The position numbers and the translations under genes are program-made. Below, in pieces: positions 1 to 7,638 of a stretch of DNA of 9,804 bases (within the stretch, counting starts at the first letter, position 1; each line of letters opens with the position of its first letter). The stretch is from CAYYFV01 sp964451705 (GTDB lineage: Bacteria; Patescibacteriota; Gracilibacteria; UBA1369; GCA-2718715), in contig CAYVIV010000030.1 of assembly GCA_964451705.1 (NCBI GenBank), forward strand, positions 1-9,804, given 5' to 3'. The notes beneath the pieces were generated by a model, which saw only the letters and a list, made by a program, of their open reading frames with translations, was not told the origin of the DNA and searched no databases.

Positions 1-1670
1 TGTGTTGGCTGCTGCTGTAGCAATGGTGGTGGTGAAGCTAAAGGACCTTGAGCCTGCTGTGGTGATAGATTCCAGTTCATAAGAAATCCACCCTTATCAT
101 AAGTAAATAAGCTTGGTTCTGGACTTGTCATAGGACCTCGCAACTTGGAATCTGGCGTACCTACAGGGGTATTTGATTTCTGACTTGATAGTATAATTGG
201 TTGTTTGGGTTCTTCTACAGGTGCTGAAGGTGCTGTAACTTTAGGTTCTTTGAGTGCAGCAGCCACAGTGGAGTCAAATTGCATGAATTTCGCAATAGAA
301 ATTTGACGATTCGTATTCCTAAAAACCTGTGCAGTATTAACAAACAAATCAACATTGCATGCGAACTCAGGATCCATTTCGAATTCCAATATTTCTGTCT
401 TACCATCTTCACTCACAAACATGAATTGGTTTCGCTTGGCCTTAATTAAAAACTTTGTACTGTTATCATTCAAACTAACATCAAATCCAAAACGCCTATA
501 TTGTTGCTTTAAGAAAAGCTCATTATTGTAGTAAACTTTTCGCACAACATCCTGGTAAATCTTTTCAGCTTCAGTAATTTCTAAAAATCGTAACAATCCA
601 AAAGTTCTTTTAATAGATCCAGGAGATGTCAAAAAATAATTGTTCTGCTCAACCTTCTCTCTTAAAACTCTCACATATTCATCTTTGTTCTTCATGTCTA
701 GCTTTGTAAAATTAAATGGCCCTGGCAAGGTTAAAACTTGAATAAGATCCTTAGGAGCAACACTAATATTAGAATGAGCATTATAAAGCTCTAAACAATT
801 ATTTGACAATAAGCCTGATAAACTAGTAGAAACCAAAGTTGAATTAGACCCTAGTAAACCCTGCAACTGTTTGTATGTAGCAGTTTGAAATCTTGGTTGA
901 CTACGAAAACTGTCCAAAGCGTTTTCCGATATATATATAGTATATTTGCTTCCAGATTTAAAAAATCTATGTCCCTGTTTAAGCAAGGTCTCTAAATTCT
1001 GAAAGGTGCTTGGAACACTGCTAGGTAAATTCAAGTTCTCATAAATATTCCAATTTAAGTTTCCAACAGAGAGCAAACCCTCATAAAACTTATCTACATC
1101 TGTGTTCGTTAAAGAAGCTGGCTGGGTGACTTGTTGTTCTGGTAAGTCAAATATGCTTTTTAACACCATAACGACGCCATAGTCTTTCGGAGTCTGCACT
1201 GTATAATCAAGCTCTACAAACCCCAAACGGATTTGCTGTGCAAGAATCTCCAAATAGTTAGATACTAAACCAGATTTAGAAGCTTGAGCAGTTAGTAACT
1301 TTAAATCTTTAATAGTCAATTTGATTGGAAAACCATTTACGATTTTATCAATAGAGAAATTCTTCATCTTAGAGCTAGAAAAAAATAATTCTAAAACAAA
1401 ATGTAATTCAATTGCTCTTAGATAATGTAAAGAATCCCGCAACACAGAACGCTCCGCCTCTGTAGTCTTCTCTAAAGTCGACAAGCGCTCATAAGCTTGA
1501 TTAAAAGACTCTAAAAGTAAATCTGGATGCTTACTAAATACTAGATCTAAATCTGCTTGTAAAGCTTTGATATAAGACCGTAATTCAGCAGGACTTAAGT
1601 CTTGCCCTCCTTCCAGCTTAGACTTTAACTCTGTCTCTAGCTTATTAACAAACTGCTCTCTAGAATTCAT
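1..1670 (-). CDS. Large protein of unknown function, N-terminal 556 residues (runs off the left edge)
   Basis: I do not recognise this gene. The frame is open from an ATG at 1670 to the left edge with no stop, giving 556 residues plus two bases of the next codon. The ATG is chosen because an extended -10 box lies exactly 21 bases upstream. There is no signal peptide or membrane segment, so the product looks soluble. Residues about 1-100 are predominantly helical (MNSREQFVNKLETELKSK...), with VLRDSLHYLR near 76-85. The middle is mixed, and from about 473 the chain becomes low complexity, rich in Pro, Ser and Gln (for example VTAPSAPVEEPKQP, then SPPPLLQQQPT at the edge), typical of a disordered linker. 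More domains may therefore follow outside the window. Promoter, leader and N-terminal pattern resemble those of the 1738-residue gene upstream, so it may be a distant paralogue. No catalytic motif is visible. Confidence 0.85.
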   Translation of the reverse strand, partial: MNSREQFVNKLETELKSKLEGGQDLSPAELRSYIKALQADLDLVFSKHPDLLLESFNQAYERLSTLEKTTEAERSVLRDSLHYLRAIELHFVLELFFSSSKMKNFSIDKIVNGFPIKLTIKDLKLLTAQASKSGLVSNYLEILAQQIRLGFVELDYTVQTPKDYGVVMVLKSIFDLPEQQVTQPASLTNTDVDKFYEGLLSVGNLNWNIYENLNLPSSVPSTFQNLETLLKQGHRFFKSGSKYTIYISENALDSFRSQPRFQTATYKQLQGLLGSNSTLVSTSLSGLLSNNCLELYNAHSNISVAPKDLIQVLTLPGPFNFTKLDMKNKDEYVRVLREKVEQNNYFLTSPGSIKRTFGLLRFLEITEAEKIYQDVVRKVYYNNELFLKQQYRRFGFDVSLNDNSTKFLIKAKRNQFMFVSEDGKTEILEFEMDPEFACNVDLFVNTAQVFRNTNRQISIAKFMQFDSTVAAALKEPKVTAPSAPVEEPKQPIILSSQKSNTPVGTPDSKLRGPMTSPEPSLFTYDKGGFLMNWNLSPQQAQGPLASPPPLLQQQPT

Positions 1671-1691
1671 ATATTAGTTTTTATTCCCTAT

Positions 1692-1720
1692 ATTATAGCA
1701 TAAATAAACTCTAAACTCAA
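1692..1720 (-). promoter_or_regulatory. Extended -10 promoter of the partial large gene
   Basis: Read on the minus strand: -35 TTGAGT (1720-1715, 4 of 6 to TTGACA), 17-bp spacer, and extended -10 TGCTATAAT (1700-1692). The -10 hexamer is followed by ATAGGGAATAA and ends 21 bases before the ATG at 1670, so the expected transcript leader is only about 14 nt. AGGGA lies 14 nt from the start codon and near the predicted transcription start, too far upstream for a standard ribosome-binding site. Confidence 0.75.
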
Positions 1721-1733
1721 ACTCTACATAGCT

Positions 1734-1742
1734 ATTATAACA
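1734..1742 (-). promoter_or_regulatory. Possible second, upstream -10 element
   Basis: TGTTATAAT on the minus strand is another perfect extended -10 sequence, 42 bp upstream of the main -10. No good -35 lies at 16-18 bp (best is TGTTTT-like). It could be an alternative start for the same gene. AT-rich DNA yields such matches by chance, so confidence is low. Confidence 0.3.
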
Positions 1743-1812
1743 CAATACCTAGCCCAAAACAGCCCTCTAGATTCAATAATGCTCTTATTTCATAGCAAGG
1801 CCAGCCAAACTT

Positions 1813-1975
1813 CCATTCTAAAACCCTAGTAATATGATTAAACAACGATTCTCTAACCCTGACCATATGATTAAACAAAACCTCCAAAACCACGATTCTC
1901 TAACCTTAGTAGCAAGATGCAACAAAGCCCCCCACTCTCCTCTAAACCCTAGTAGCAGGATGCAACAAAGCCACC
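1813..1975. repeat. Degenerate tandem repeat array, about four units of roughly 40 bp
   Basis: Within the intergenic region, plus-strand blocks recur in overlapping fashion. ATATGATTAAACAA occurs at 1832-1845 and 1865-1878. ACGATTCTCTAACC occurs at 1845-1858 and 1892-1905. A 23-bp block, TAGTAGCA-R-GATGCAACAAAGCC, occurs at 1907-1929 and 1950-1972 with one mismatch. CCCTAGTA-like cores link them. Aligned, they form four decayed units with spacing between 33 and 47 bp. The unequal spacing and divergence argue against CRISPR. Confidence 0.7.
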
Positions 1976-2004
1976 CATTGTGCTCTAAGCGCCATTCTCT
2001 TTTT

Positions 2005-2104
2005 TCTGTAAAAACTCAGTTCACTATTGTCCTATAGTCATACCTAATTTGCTTGCAGAAGCTTTATACTAAGACTTATATTGACCAAAATCAGTTTTTA
2101 CAGA
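2005..2104. repeat. 100-bp element bounded by a perfect 12-bp inverted repeat
   Basis: TCTGTAAAAACT (2005-2016) pairs perfectly with AGTTTTTACAGA (2093-2104) across 76 bases. Inside is a small hairpin, GCTT (2051-2054) with AAGC (2059-2062). No U-tract follows in either direction, so it is not a standard intrinsic terminator. It could be a small structured RNA, a MITE-like remnant or chance pairing in AT-rich sequence. The rest of 2105-2237 holds only short AT palindromes; I see no gene there. Confidence 0.4.
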
Positions 2105-2237
2105 GCTAACCTCTAATTTGACTAATATAAGAATTACTTTCTGTGAGTTTGCTTCTCTCTTCCATAGTGACATATGAAGATAAATCACCTTAAAATTTTC
2201 TTAACGACTCAGCATTACTCTTTATGAAAACTTAGTT

Positions 2238-5200
2238 TTATTTTTTTAAGCTTACTTTATACAACCCCCCCTTCAATAGAGTGAATTTAAGCAGTCGTCT
2301 AGCAGCTGTATTCAAACCATCAGATGTTAATCTCAATAACGAGGTGCTAAAAACCTTCCCAGATTCAACAAGCTTTATAAAATTAGCTTTATTAGATTTG
2401 TCTATATATATATCACCCCTAGTCCACAATATAAGCCTTGTAATATTACCTATCTGAATTTTGCCCAAAAAATCATTTGTGAACCTGGCTGCATTCAGTA
2501 CCAATGTTTTGTTTTTAAAATTAATTGCAGAATCTTTTATTGTAGCCCCTATGTGTATAACATTATACTCTGAGTCAACCTGATCAATAAGAGCTTGAGT
2601 AAGCGGACCCAGAATCCTTACACTCTTTTCGTCTTTATTATATAAAATGATATTTTCTAAGCGATTAGCATCTTCATAGGATATTCCACACATGAGTGTC
2701 AAATCAGAACAGTGTAATTTTGTTATTTCATCCTTACTCCTGCTGTCTAGCTGGGCAACCTGTTTAGCATTAAAAGTAGCTTGTGGATATTTCTCCACAG
2801 TTTTGGAGGGCGCTTTTCTAATCATCATGTAGTGATTAGGGCTTAGCTCTACGAGGCTAAATTTATCTCCTAAGTCATGTATAATTTTATCATAACCCCG
2901 TCTATCAGTGTATAAATAAACCTTTGATTTTTGATCTAGATTAGCTAAAGATTTGGGTTTAGATATTCGAAATCTTAGCTGGGGAGGTAAAGTGATCTTA
3001 CCTTCTAAAGTAGATTTAGAGTATAGTACAAAATCAAGATGCTTAAGATTCTTTTTGCTTGCTACTACCTTGAATGGCGATAAAATATCTTGAGTCAATT
3101 TGCAGTTGAAACAAATCTTGAGTTTATTAAGACGTTCTACGGATAGTTTCGATAAGGCAGCAGCAAAGGCTTTAGATTGTTCAGCGCTTATATTCGCAAA
3201 AGTTAACCTTTCTGGTTTATACCCTAAAATCTGCGTAAATTCTGCCTCAGTTTGCACATTTTTTGCAATTTTCAACCTAGATATAGATATACCAGATACT
3301 CCTTGCAATTCACCTAACAACTTACTAGTAATTTGTATAGGTTTAACGAATTTCCGCCTACGTACTTGTGGGTCATAATTTAGAAGAATAGAAGGATTTC
3401 TCAGTAGATTCAATTTGTCTGCGCCATCCCATGGGTAGCCAACATATTTAAGTTTTTTCAAACCTTTAAGAATCTTTATTACTGAGGGTGGAATTGATTC
3501 TCCGTGTATTCCTTGGAAATCTAAACTTGTAAGGTTTGGGTAATTTGCCACTATTTTTTTTGCAGTTGCATCATCTAGTTGTTCTTTTAATATTAATGTT
3601 TTAAGACTTAAGTTTTTAGGTGCTTTTAAAATTGCTTCATTAGTATCCGGTTCGAATCTTTCCAGTTTTGGCTCTTGTGTTTGGGCACCTGTCTCATTCA
3701 CGGATGACGGTCGATTAGCCTTCTTCAAATCCAAATTACCATCTTTACAATAAATCGTAATATCACCTCCCCAGCTTATATCAGCAAAGGCTCTTTGAAC
3801 TTGATCCTTTGTCATCATCTTTAGGCCCAAGGATTTTAAATTCTCCATCTTAGCAATAGCCTGGGCTGCCTCTGGAGATAAAGTAGAGAGCTTGTCTAAA
3901 TCTAAAATTATTAACTTAGGTTTATCTGCCAGAGCAGCAGCTAAGTTAGTCCCCTTTGTGAGCCCGCTCAGTTCCAAGTGTTTTAAACTTATCATCTGAG
4001 CAATAGCTGTGGCTACATCTTCAGACAACTCTGTGAGCCCGTTCAGGAACAAGTCCCCTAAACTCTCCTTATTAGCAAGAGCATTGACTATCCCTAAAGG
4101 TAAATTTTTGAGCCCGCTCAGGTTCAAGTGTTCTAAACTCTCCATCTTAGTAATAGCTGTGACTACAGCTGGAGATAAAGTAGGGAGCTTGCCTAAATCT
4201 AAAGTTATTAACTTAGGTTTACCCTCCAGGGCAGCAGATAAGTTAGTCCCCTTTGTGAACCCACTCAACTGCAAGTATTCAACATTCTCCATCGTAGCAA
4301 TAGCTGTGGCTACATCTTCAGACAACTCTGTGAGCCCGTTCATGTCCAAGCGTTTAACATTCTTCATCGTAGCAAGAGCCTTGGCTTGATCATCAGTCAA
4401 TCTTGTCACGCCGTCGTTTAAAGTTAAACGATTACCCTCTAATATAAAATCTTTAGATAGTGCCTTTGGCAGGCTGGTAGGTTGAGACGTGTCTATCATA
4501 TCTACTTCCAGAGAATGTGTTTTCACTGGAACTGTTACAGGGGTAGAAAGTTCTGCTTCTGGAACTGGTGCTGCATCATCAGGGATCGAAATAGTAATTG
4601 TTTTCATATCATCACTTAAAACAGGGATCATCTGGAACGGACCCTCCGGAATCTCGCTGAGTATATTCGGACTAAACGCATCTTCAGATTCAATCCTCAA
4701 CTTAGGCATTTTAGTGAATTCTAGCAACTGATTTAGACTATCAGCTGTTAAAGCTAGATCTGCTTGTATTACTACTGAATCAAGACTTACTGTCGGGTCA
4801 GCCTGAAACCCTAGTAAAATTTTATTTATAGCCTCAAATCTCCAGCTCTCAACGCTAGTCCTTTCTAAAACAAGTTTCAACCTACGTGGCGGCATAAATC
4901 CAGCTTGTGTAAAAGCGTCTTTAATAGTAGCTAGGTCAAAATTGCCAGTGTCCAAAAGGGTAGCAATAGTTAAAGTGTGTTCTCCAAAATTATAATCCAA
5001 ACCTCCCGGCAATTTTAAATTCTCAGCAGCTAAATGTAAGGTCTTATTTTCTAAAGTATGCAACTTACTATATCTCTCTCTAATAGAGTTTGGAACTGCT
5101 ATAGCTCGAAAATTAGAAGGTTGTTTTTGCTTCGATGTATATGGAACAAACACATAGTCTGCCCCAGTAGAGGTTTCTTCATACCAAACATAACCATCCT

Positions 5201-7454
5201 CTTGACATTCAATAATTTGAGTAAACGCAAATGGTGAATCACTCAAAAACTTCTCTACATTAAACTCTTGTTTAACGGCTGGAGGAGCAGAAACTATATT
5301 TGGATATAATTCCTTAAATTTATTCAAAATAGATGGGTAGTCGTCCTCATTTACATCAAAAATATCTTTATTTTCTAGTTGAGATTTTACAATAGGATAA
5401 ATAGCCTCTGCTAATTCTTCTTTTAGCTCATTATCGAACTCTGGTACATATGGTATTTTAAATTTACCACGTGGTGGGTTAAAGCTTTCAAGCACAGAAC
5501 CACTCCTCTCTTTGCTCCCTTCAGTTGGAAGTGAATGCAACATACTAACAACCTCTGGATCAACCGTAGGTTTGATTCCTGATGTGGTAGTACTGGCTAG
5601 TTTTTTAAAGTAAGGTTTTAATTTCGAAATAGGCATGTAAGAGATATCACGTAGTTTGAATCTACCTATTTCTAAATCAGCATTTAGAAATTCATCTACT
5701 CCTACATTCTTAAAAGAAAGATTTGGTAAAACAACAGCTTTTCCTCCTGCCATGCACAACATAGGTTCATTAAATTTGATAATTGGGAATTTAGAAAGAA
5801 AAGTCTTCTGAATCACTCCACCTAATTCCTTAATATAACGAGGTGCCTTGAATTCCTTTAAAGCACTACTAAAAGTTGGGTTCTCTCTTTTCATCTCAAA
5901 CATTCTATGCTTCCCAGAGATTGGAGCGCCAGAGTCTACACCCTTGTGTTCATCATAAGCTGTCACAGGGGTAGTAACACCATGTCCATGTAATTGTTTA
6001 TAAACAACTGAATTAGCGCTAATATCTAAATCAGAGAGGTGAACAACTTCATCAATATCAACAAACTTGCGGTCCATCCTAATCAATCGCCTTTCTACCA
6101 GACCCATTTCGTAAGAAGCTACATTAGCTAGTGCTTTACCGACAAGCCTAATTTCTCCATCAATACACTTTAGTTTAAAAGTCGCCCCAATCAAGTCTGT
6201 ATTATTAATATAACTCAGGTAATCATGTATAACTGGACTGTTAACAAAATCACCTTCAAATGCAGTAAAATCACTAGGACTTTTAACCATTTCAGCAATT
6301 AAAAATTTAAGATTTTCACAAACATTAATCGACAAAGGAGAATTAAACATAGACATACGAATACCCGCTAAAATCCCCGCAGGATCCTCTGCTAGCTTGG
6401 GTACATGTGGTATGTTAAATTCACCATATTCAGTAGGTGCTTCGGGAGATTCTGCGATCAAAGCATCAAGTGGGTCTAACGAAGGTGCTTCGGGTGCTTC
6501 GGGAGATTCTAAAATGTCTAAATACTGCTGAAAATCAACTGGTGCTAGTGTTAACGGGTGGCATGATTGCATGGGTGCCCCTCCCAACTTCTTCAAAACA
6601 TTTTGATACCATTCAGGATTGGCACCTTCGACAGCTTTATAATTAGAATCCGAAGGTCCTTTAAACATAAGCTCTCCAATATCGTTGAATTTAAAATCTT
6701 TAATACCACGATTATAAAGGTCTAAAGCAGTACAAATAAGCTTCTCATCCCCACTATGATCTTCGGTGTTTTTAAAGATAACTTGCAAAACTTGGCCGTA
6801 TTTCCTAAAAAGTGCCATTATCTGACCTGGATTCATATCTGTTTTTAGAATATCTTGTCTGCCCATTAGGTCGACTTGGGTATCAATAACAGCTGACCAA
6901 TCATACAGTTGATGTTTTTTAACAAAGTTCAAAGTCTTAACATTAAGCTTGAAGCCCTCTAAGTAAATTCCATACTTAAATCCATACCTTCTACAGACAT
7001 CAGTAAATTCAAAAAATTTATGAATATTACTATCAGTGAGTTTATTGAAATCTATTTTTGGTACAGCTTGATAAAAGCGAAGATCAACTTGAGCCCTAGG
7101 AAACAATCTTTTATAAAAAACTGCTTGACGCAAATATTCAAAAACTTCTGACAACACTTCTAATCTATCAAATTGCTCCGCAACTGGCTTTTGGTTGTCT
7201 GGTCCAAAAAACCCTGTATCTAAATGGTTCTCAATTATAGTCTGCTGAGTTTCTGCTAAAAGTAGATTAACATCACCAGGCACAGAAGCTAAATACTCAA
7301 CTGCCTTCGTAAACTGACTGTACAAAGCCTCCTTTAAAGCTTCCTTATCGCTAGCCTGCTGGAGTAATTGTTCAGATTTATCGATCAAGCTATCTTGATC
7401 AAAAATCTTTCTTTTGGGTTCTCCATCTGGTGTACTACTTGGTGCTCCACGCAT
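2238..7454 (-). CDS. Giant protein of unknown function with a leucine-rich-repeat block (1738 aa)
   Basis: I cannot assign a function. The ATG at 7454 sits 21 bases after an extended -10 box; the stop is TAA. No signal peptide or membrane helix is evident. By residue: 1-280 mostly helical; 316-340 a low-complexity ESPEAP linker; 344-352 and 663-671 two copies of a GxFxIPxVP motif; about 850-990 mixed sequence including LERTSVESWRFEAINKILL; about 1010-1215 regular LRRs of 24-25 residues with the pattern xGLxxLSxxxAxAIAxMxxLxxLxL; about 1270-1350 more irregular LRR-like sequence (PNLTSLDFQG); then an uncharacterised C-terminal third ending in a basic SLKK tail. The regular LRR block contains two 99-residue units (1039-1137, 1138-1236). 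LRRs usually bind proteins, so a scaffold or host-interaction role is possible, but this is inference. No catalytic motif was found. The downstream partial gene may be a distant paralogue. Confidence 0.9.
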   Translation of the reverse strand: MRGAPSSTPDGEPKRKIFDQDSLIDKSEQLLQQASDKEALKEALYSQFTKAVEYLASVPGDVNLLLAETQQTIIENHLDTGFFGPDNQKPVAEQFDRLEVLSEVFEYLRQAVFYKRLFPRAQVDLRFYQAVPKIDFNKLTDSNIHKFFEFTDVCRRYGFKYGIYLEGFKLNVKTLNFVKKHQLYDWSAVIDTQVDLMGRQDILKTDMNPGQIMALFRKYGQVLQVIFKNTEDHSGDEKLICTALDLYNRGIKDFKFNDIGELMFKGPSDSNYKAVEGANPEWYQNVLKKLGGAPMQSCHPLTLAPVDFQQYLDILESPEAPEAPSLDPLDALIAESPEAPTEYGEFNIPHVPKLAEDPAGILAGIRMSMFNSPLSINVCENLKFLIAEMVKSPSDFTAFEGDFVNSPVIHDYLSYINNTDLIGATFKLKCIDGEIRLVGKALANVASYEMGLVERRLIRMDRKFVDIDEVVHLSDLDISANSVVYKQLHGHGVTTPVTAYDEHKGVDSGAPISGKHRMFEMKRENPTFSSALKEFKAPRYIKELGGVIQKTFLSKFPIIKFNEPMLCMAGGKAVVLPNLSFKNVGVDEFLNADLEIGRFKLRDISYMPISKLKPYFKKLASTTTSGIKPTVDPEVVSMLHSLPTEGSKERSGSVLESFNPPRGKFKIPYVPEFDNELKEELAEAIYPIVKSQLENKDIFDVNEDDYPSILNKFKELYPNIVSAPPAVKQEFNVEKFLSDSPFAFTQIIECQEDGYVWYEETSTGADYVFVPYTSKQKQPSNFRAIAVPNSIRERYSKLHTLENKTLHLAAENLKLPGGLDYNFGEHTLTIATLLDTGNFDLATIKDAFTQAGFMPPRRLKLVLERTSVESWRFEAINKILLGFQADPTVSLDSVVIQADLALTADSLNQLLEFTKMPKLRIESEDAFSPNILSEIPEGPFQMIPVLSDDMKTITISIPDDAAPVPEAELSTPVTVPVKTHSLEVDMIDTSQPTSLPKALSKDFILEGNRLTLNDGVTRLTDDQAKALATMKNVKRLDMNGLTELSEDVATAIATMENVEYLQLSGFTKGTNLSAALEGKPKLITLDLGKLPTLSPAVVTAITKMESLEHLNLSGLKNLPLGIVNALANKESLGDLFLNGLTELSEDVATAIAQMISLKHLELSGLTKGTNLAAALADKPKLIILDLDKLSTLSPEAAQAIAKMENLKSLGLKMMTKDQVQRAFADISWGGDITIYCKDGNLDLKKANRPSSVNETGAQTQEPKLERFEPDTNEAILKAPKNLSLKTLILKEQLDDATAKKIVANYPNLTSLDFQGIHGESIPPSVIKILKGLKKLKYVGYPWDGADKLNLLRNPSILLNYDPQVRRRKFVKPIQITSKLLGELQGVSGISISRLKIAKNVQTEAEFTQILGYKPERLTFANISAEQSKAFAAALSKLSVERLNKLKICFNCKLTQDILSPFKVVASKKNLKHLDFVLYSKSTLEGKITLPPQLRFRISKPKSLANLDQKSKVYLYTDRRGYDKIIHDLGDKFSLVELSPNHYMMIRKAPSKTVEKYPQATFNAKQVAQLDSRSKDEITKLHCSDLTLMCGISYEDANRLENIILYNKDEKSVRILGPLTQALIDQVDSEYNVIHIGATIKDSAINFKNKTLVLNAARFTNDFLGKIQIGNITRLILWTRGDIYIDKSNKANFIKLVESGKVFSTSLLRLTSDGLNTAARRLLKFTLLKGGLYKVSLKK
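3999..4342 (-). repeat. 297-bp tandem duplication inside the LRR block
   Basis: A perfect 47-bp match occurs at 3999-4045 and 4296-4342, offset 297 bp. The same offset aligns further similar stretches, such as 3901-3972 with 4198-4269. The offset equals 99 codons, or four LRRs (25+24+25+25 residues), so the reading frame and the solenoid register are both preserved. The encoded shared blocks are NGLTELSEDVATAIA and TKGTNL-x-AAL-xx-KPKLI. Confidence 0.9.
5443..6425 (-). repeat. Pair of 26-bp dispersed repeats coding GxFxIPxVP
   Basis: Positions 5443-5468 and 6400-6425 match at 23 of 26 bases and lie 957 bp (319 codons) apart in the same frame. They encode GKFKIPYVP (residues 663-671) and GEFNIPHVP (residues 344-352). 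Each follows a Pro-containing linker. They may mark the starts of two related domains or be short linear motifs. The coordinates span both copies; the DNA between them is ordinary coding sequence. Confidence 0.65.
6436..6510 (-). repeat. Short coding repeats for an SPEAP linker
   Basis: An 18-bp sequence, GGTGCTTCGGGAGATTCT on the plus strand, occurs at 6436-6453 and 6493-6510, with an extra GGTGCTTCG unit at 6484-6492. It codes ESPEAPEAP at residues 316-324 and ESPEAP at 335-340 of the giant protein. This is a Pro/Glu/Ala-rich, probably disordered linker just before the first GxFxIPxVP motif. Confidence 0.8.
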
Positions 7455-7475
7455 AAATATATAGTTATTCTCTAT

Positions 7476-7504
7476 ATTATAGCAGAATAATCTAACTTTT
7501 GCAA
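7476..7504 (-). promoter_or_regulatory. Extended -10 promoter of the giant LRR gene
   Basis: Read on the minus strand: -35 TTGCAA (7504-7499), 17-bp spacer, extended -10 TGCTATAAT (7484-7476), followed by ATAGAGAATAA. The -10 ends exactly 21 bases before the ATG at 7454. The predicted leader is about 14 nt and has no Shine-Dalgarno sequence. Sequence and geometry nearly duplicate the promoter at 1692-1720. Confidence 0.8.
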
Positions 7505-7523
7505 TTTCAATAGATTAAAAATA

Positions 7524-7619
7524 CCTAGTTACTACTTGCACCGTAGCAAGTCCAATGAGAGATCGTGAATTTGGTTTTATCGCCGTACCTAAAAAAGGTT
7601 ATATAAACATGTAACTAGG
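7524..7619. other. 96-bp potential structured element with a 9-bp closing stem
   Basis: CCTAGTTAC (7524-7532) and GTAACTAGG (7611-7619) are perfect inverted repeats. Between them are ACTTGC/GCAAGT (7534-7539 with 7546-7551, 6-nt loop), CCAA/TTGG (7552-7555 with 7571-7574) and ACCT/AGGT (7587-7590 with 7596-7599, 5-nt loop). The fold would be a four-way, cloverleaf-like junction. It lacks tRNA-conserved bases. On the minus strand the last arm is followed by TATTTTT, so it could help end the PLD transcript. A small RNA, a cis-regulatory RNA or a MITE are alternatives; no target-site duplication is visible. Confidence 0.45.
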
Positions 7620-7638
7620 CAACTAGAGTATAGCACAA

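Noticed and set aside
215..412. Minus-strand open frame of 65 codons
   Set aside because: It overlaps the long open frame at 1-1670 in another frame on the same strand and has no supporting signals.
1813..1975. CRISPR array
   Set aside because: Repeats are imperfect, spacing varies from 33 to 47 bp, neighbouring units share different blocks, and no spacer-like unique segments or cas genes are present.
1834..2037. Plus-strand open frame of 67 codons across the repeat array
   Set aside because: It has no promoter or ribosome-binding site, its composition simply reflects the noncoding tandem repeats, and it is isolated on the opposite strand.
2227..2239. Intrinsic terminator at the end of the giant gene
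   Set aside because: AAAAC-TAA-GTTTT is only a 5-bp AT-rich stem overlapping the stop codon, with no U-tract after it on the minus strand.
4009..4389. Plus-strand open frame of 126 codons
   Set aside because: It lies antisense within the LRR coding region; its length and internal repetition come from the 297-bp duplication of the gene on the other strand.
7524..7619. tRNA gene
   Set aside because: The cloverleaf shape lacks a 7-bp acceptor, the GGTTCRA T-arm sequence and a plausible anticodon arm on either strand.
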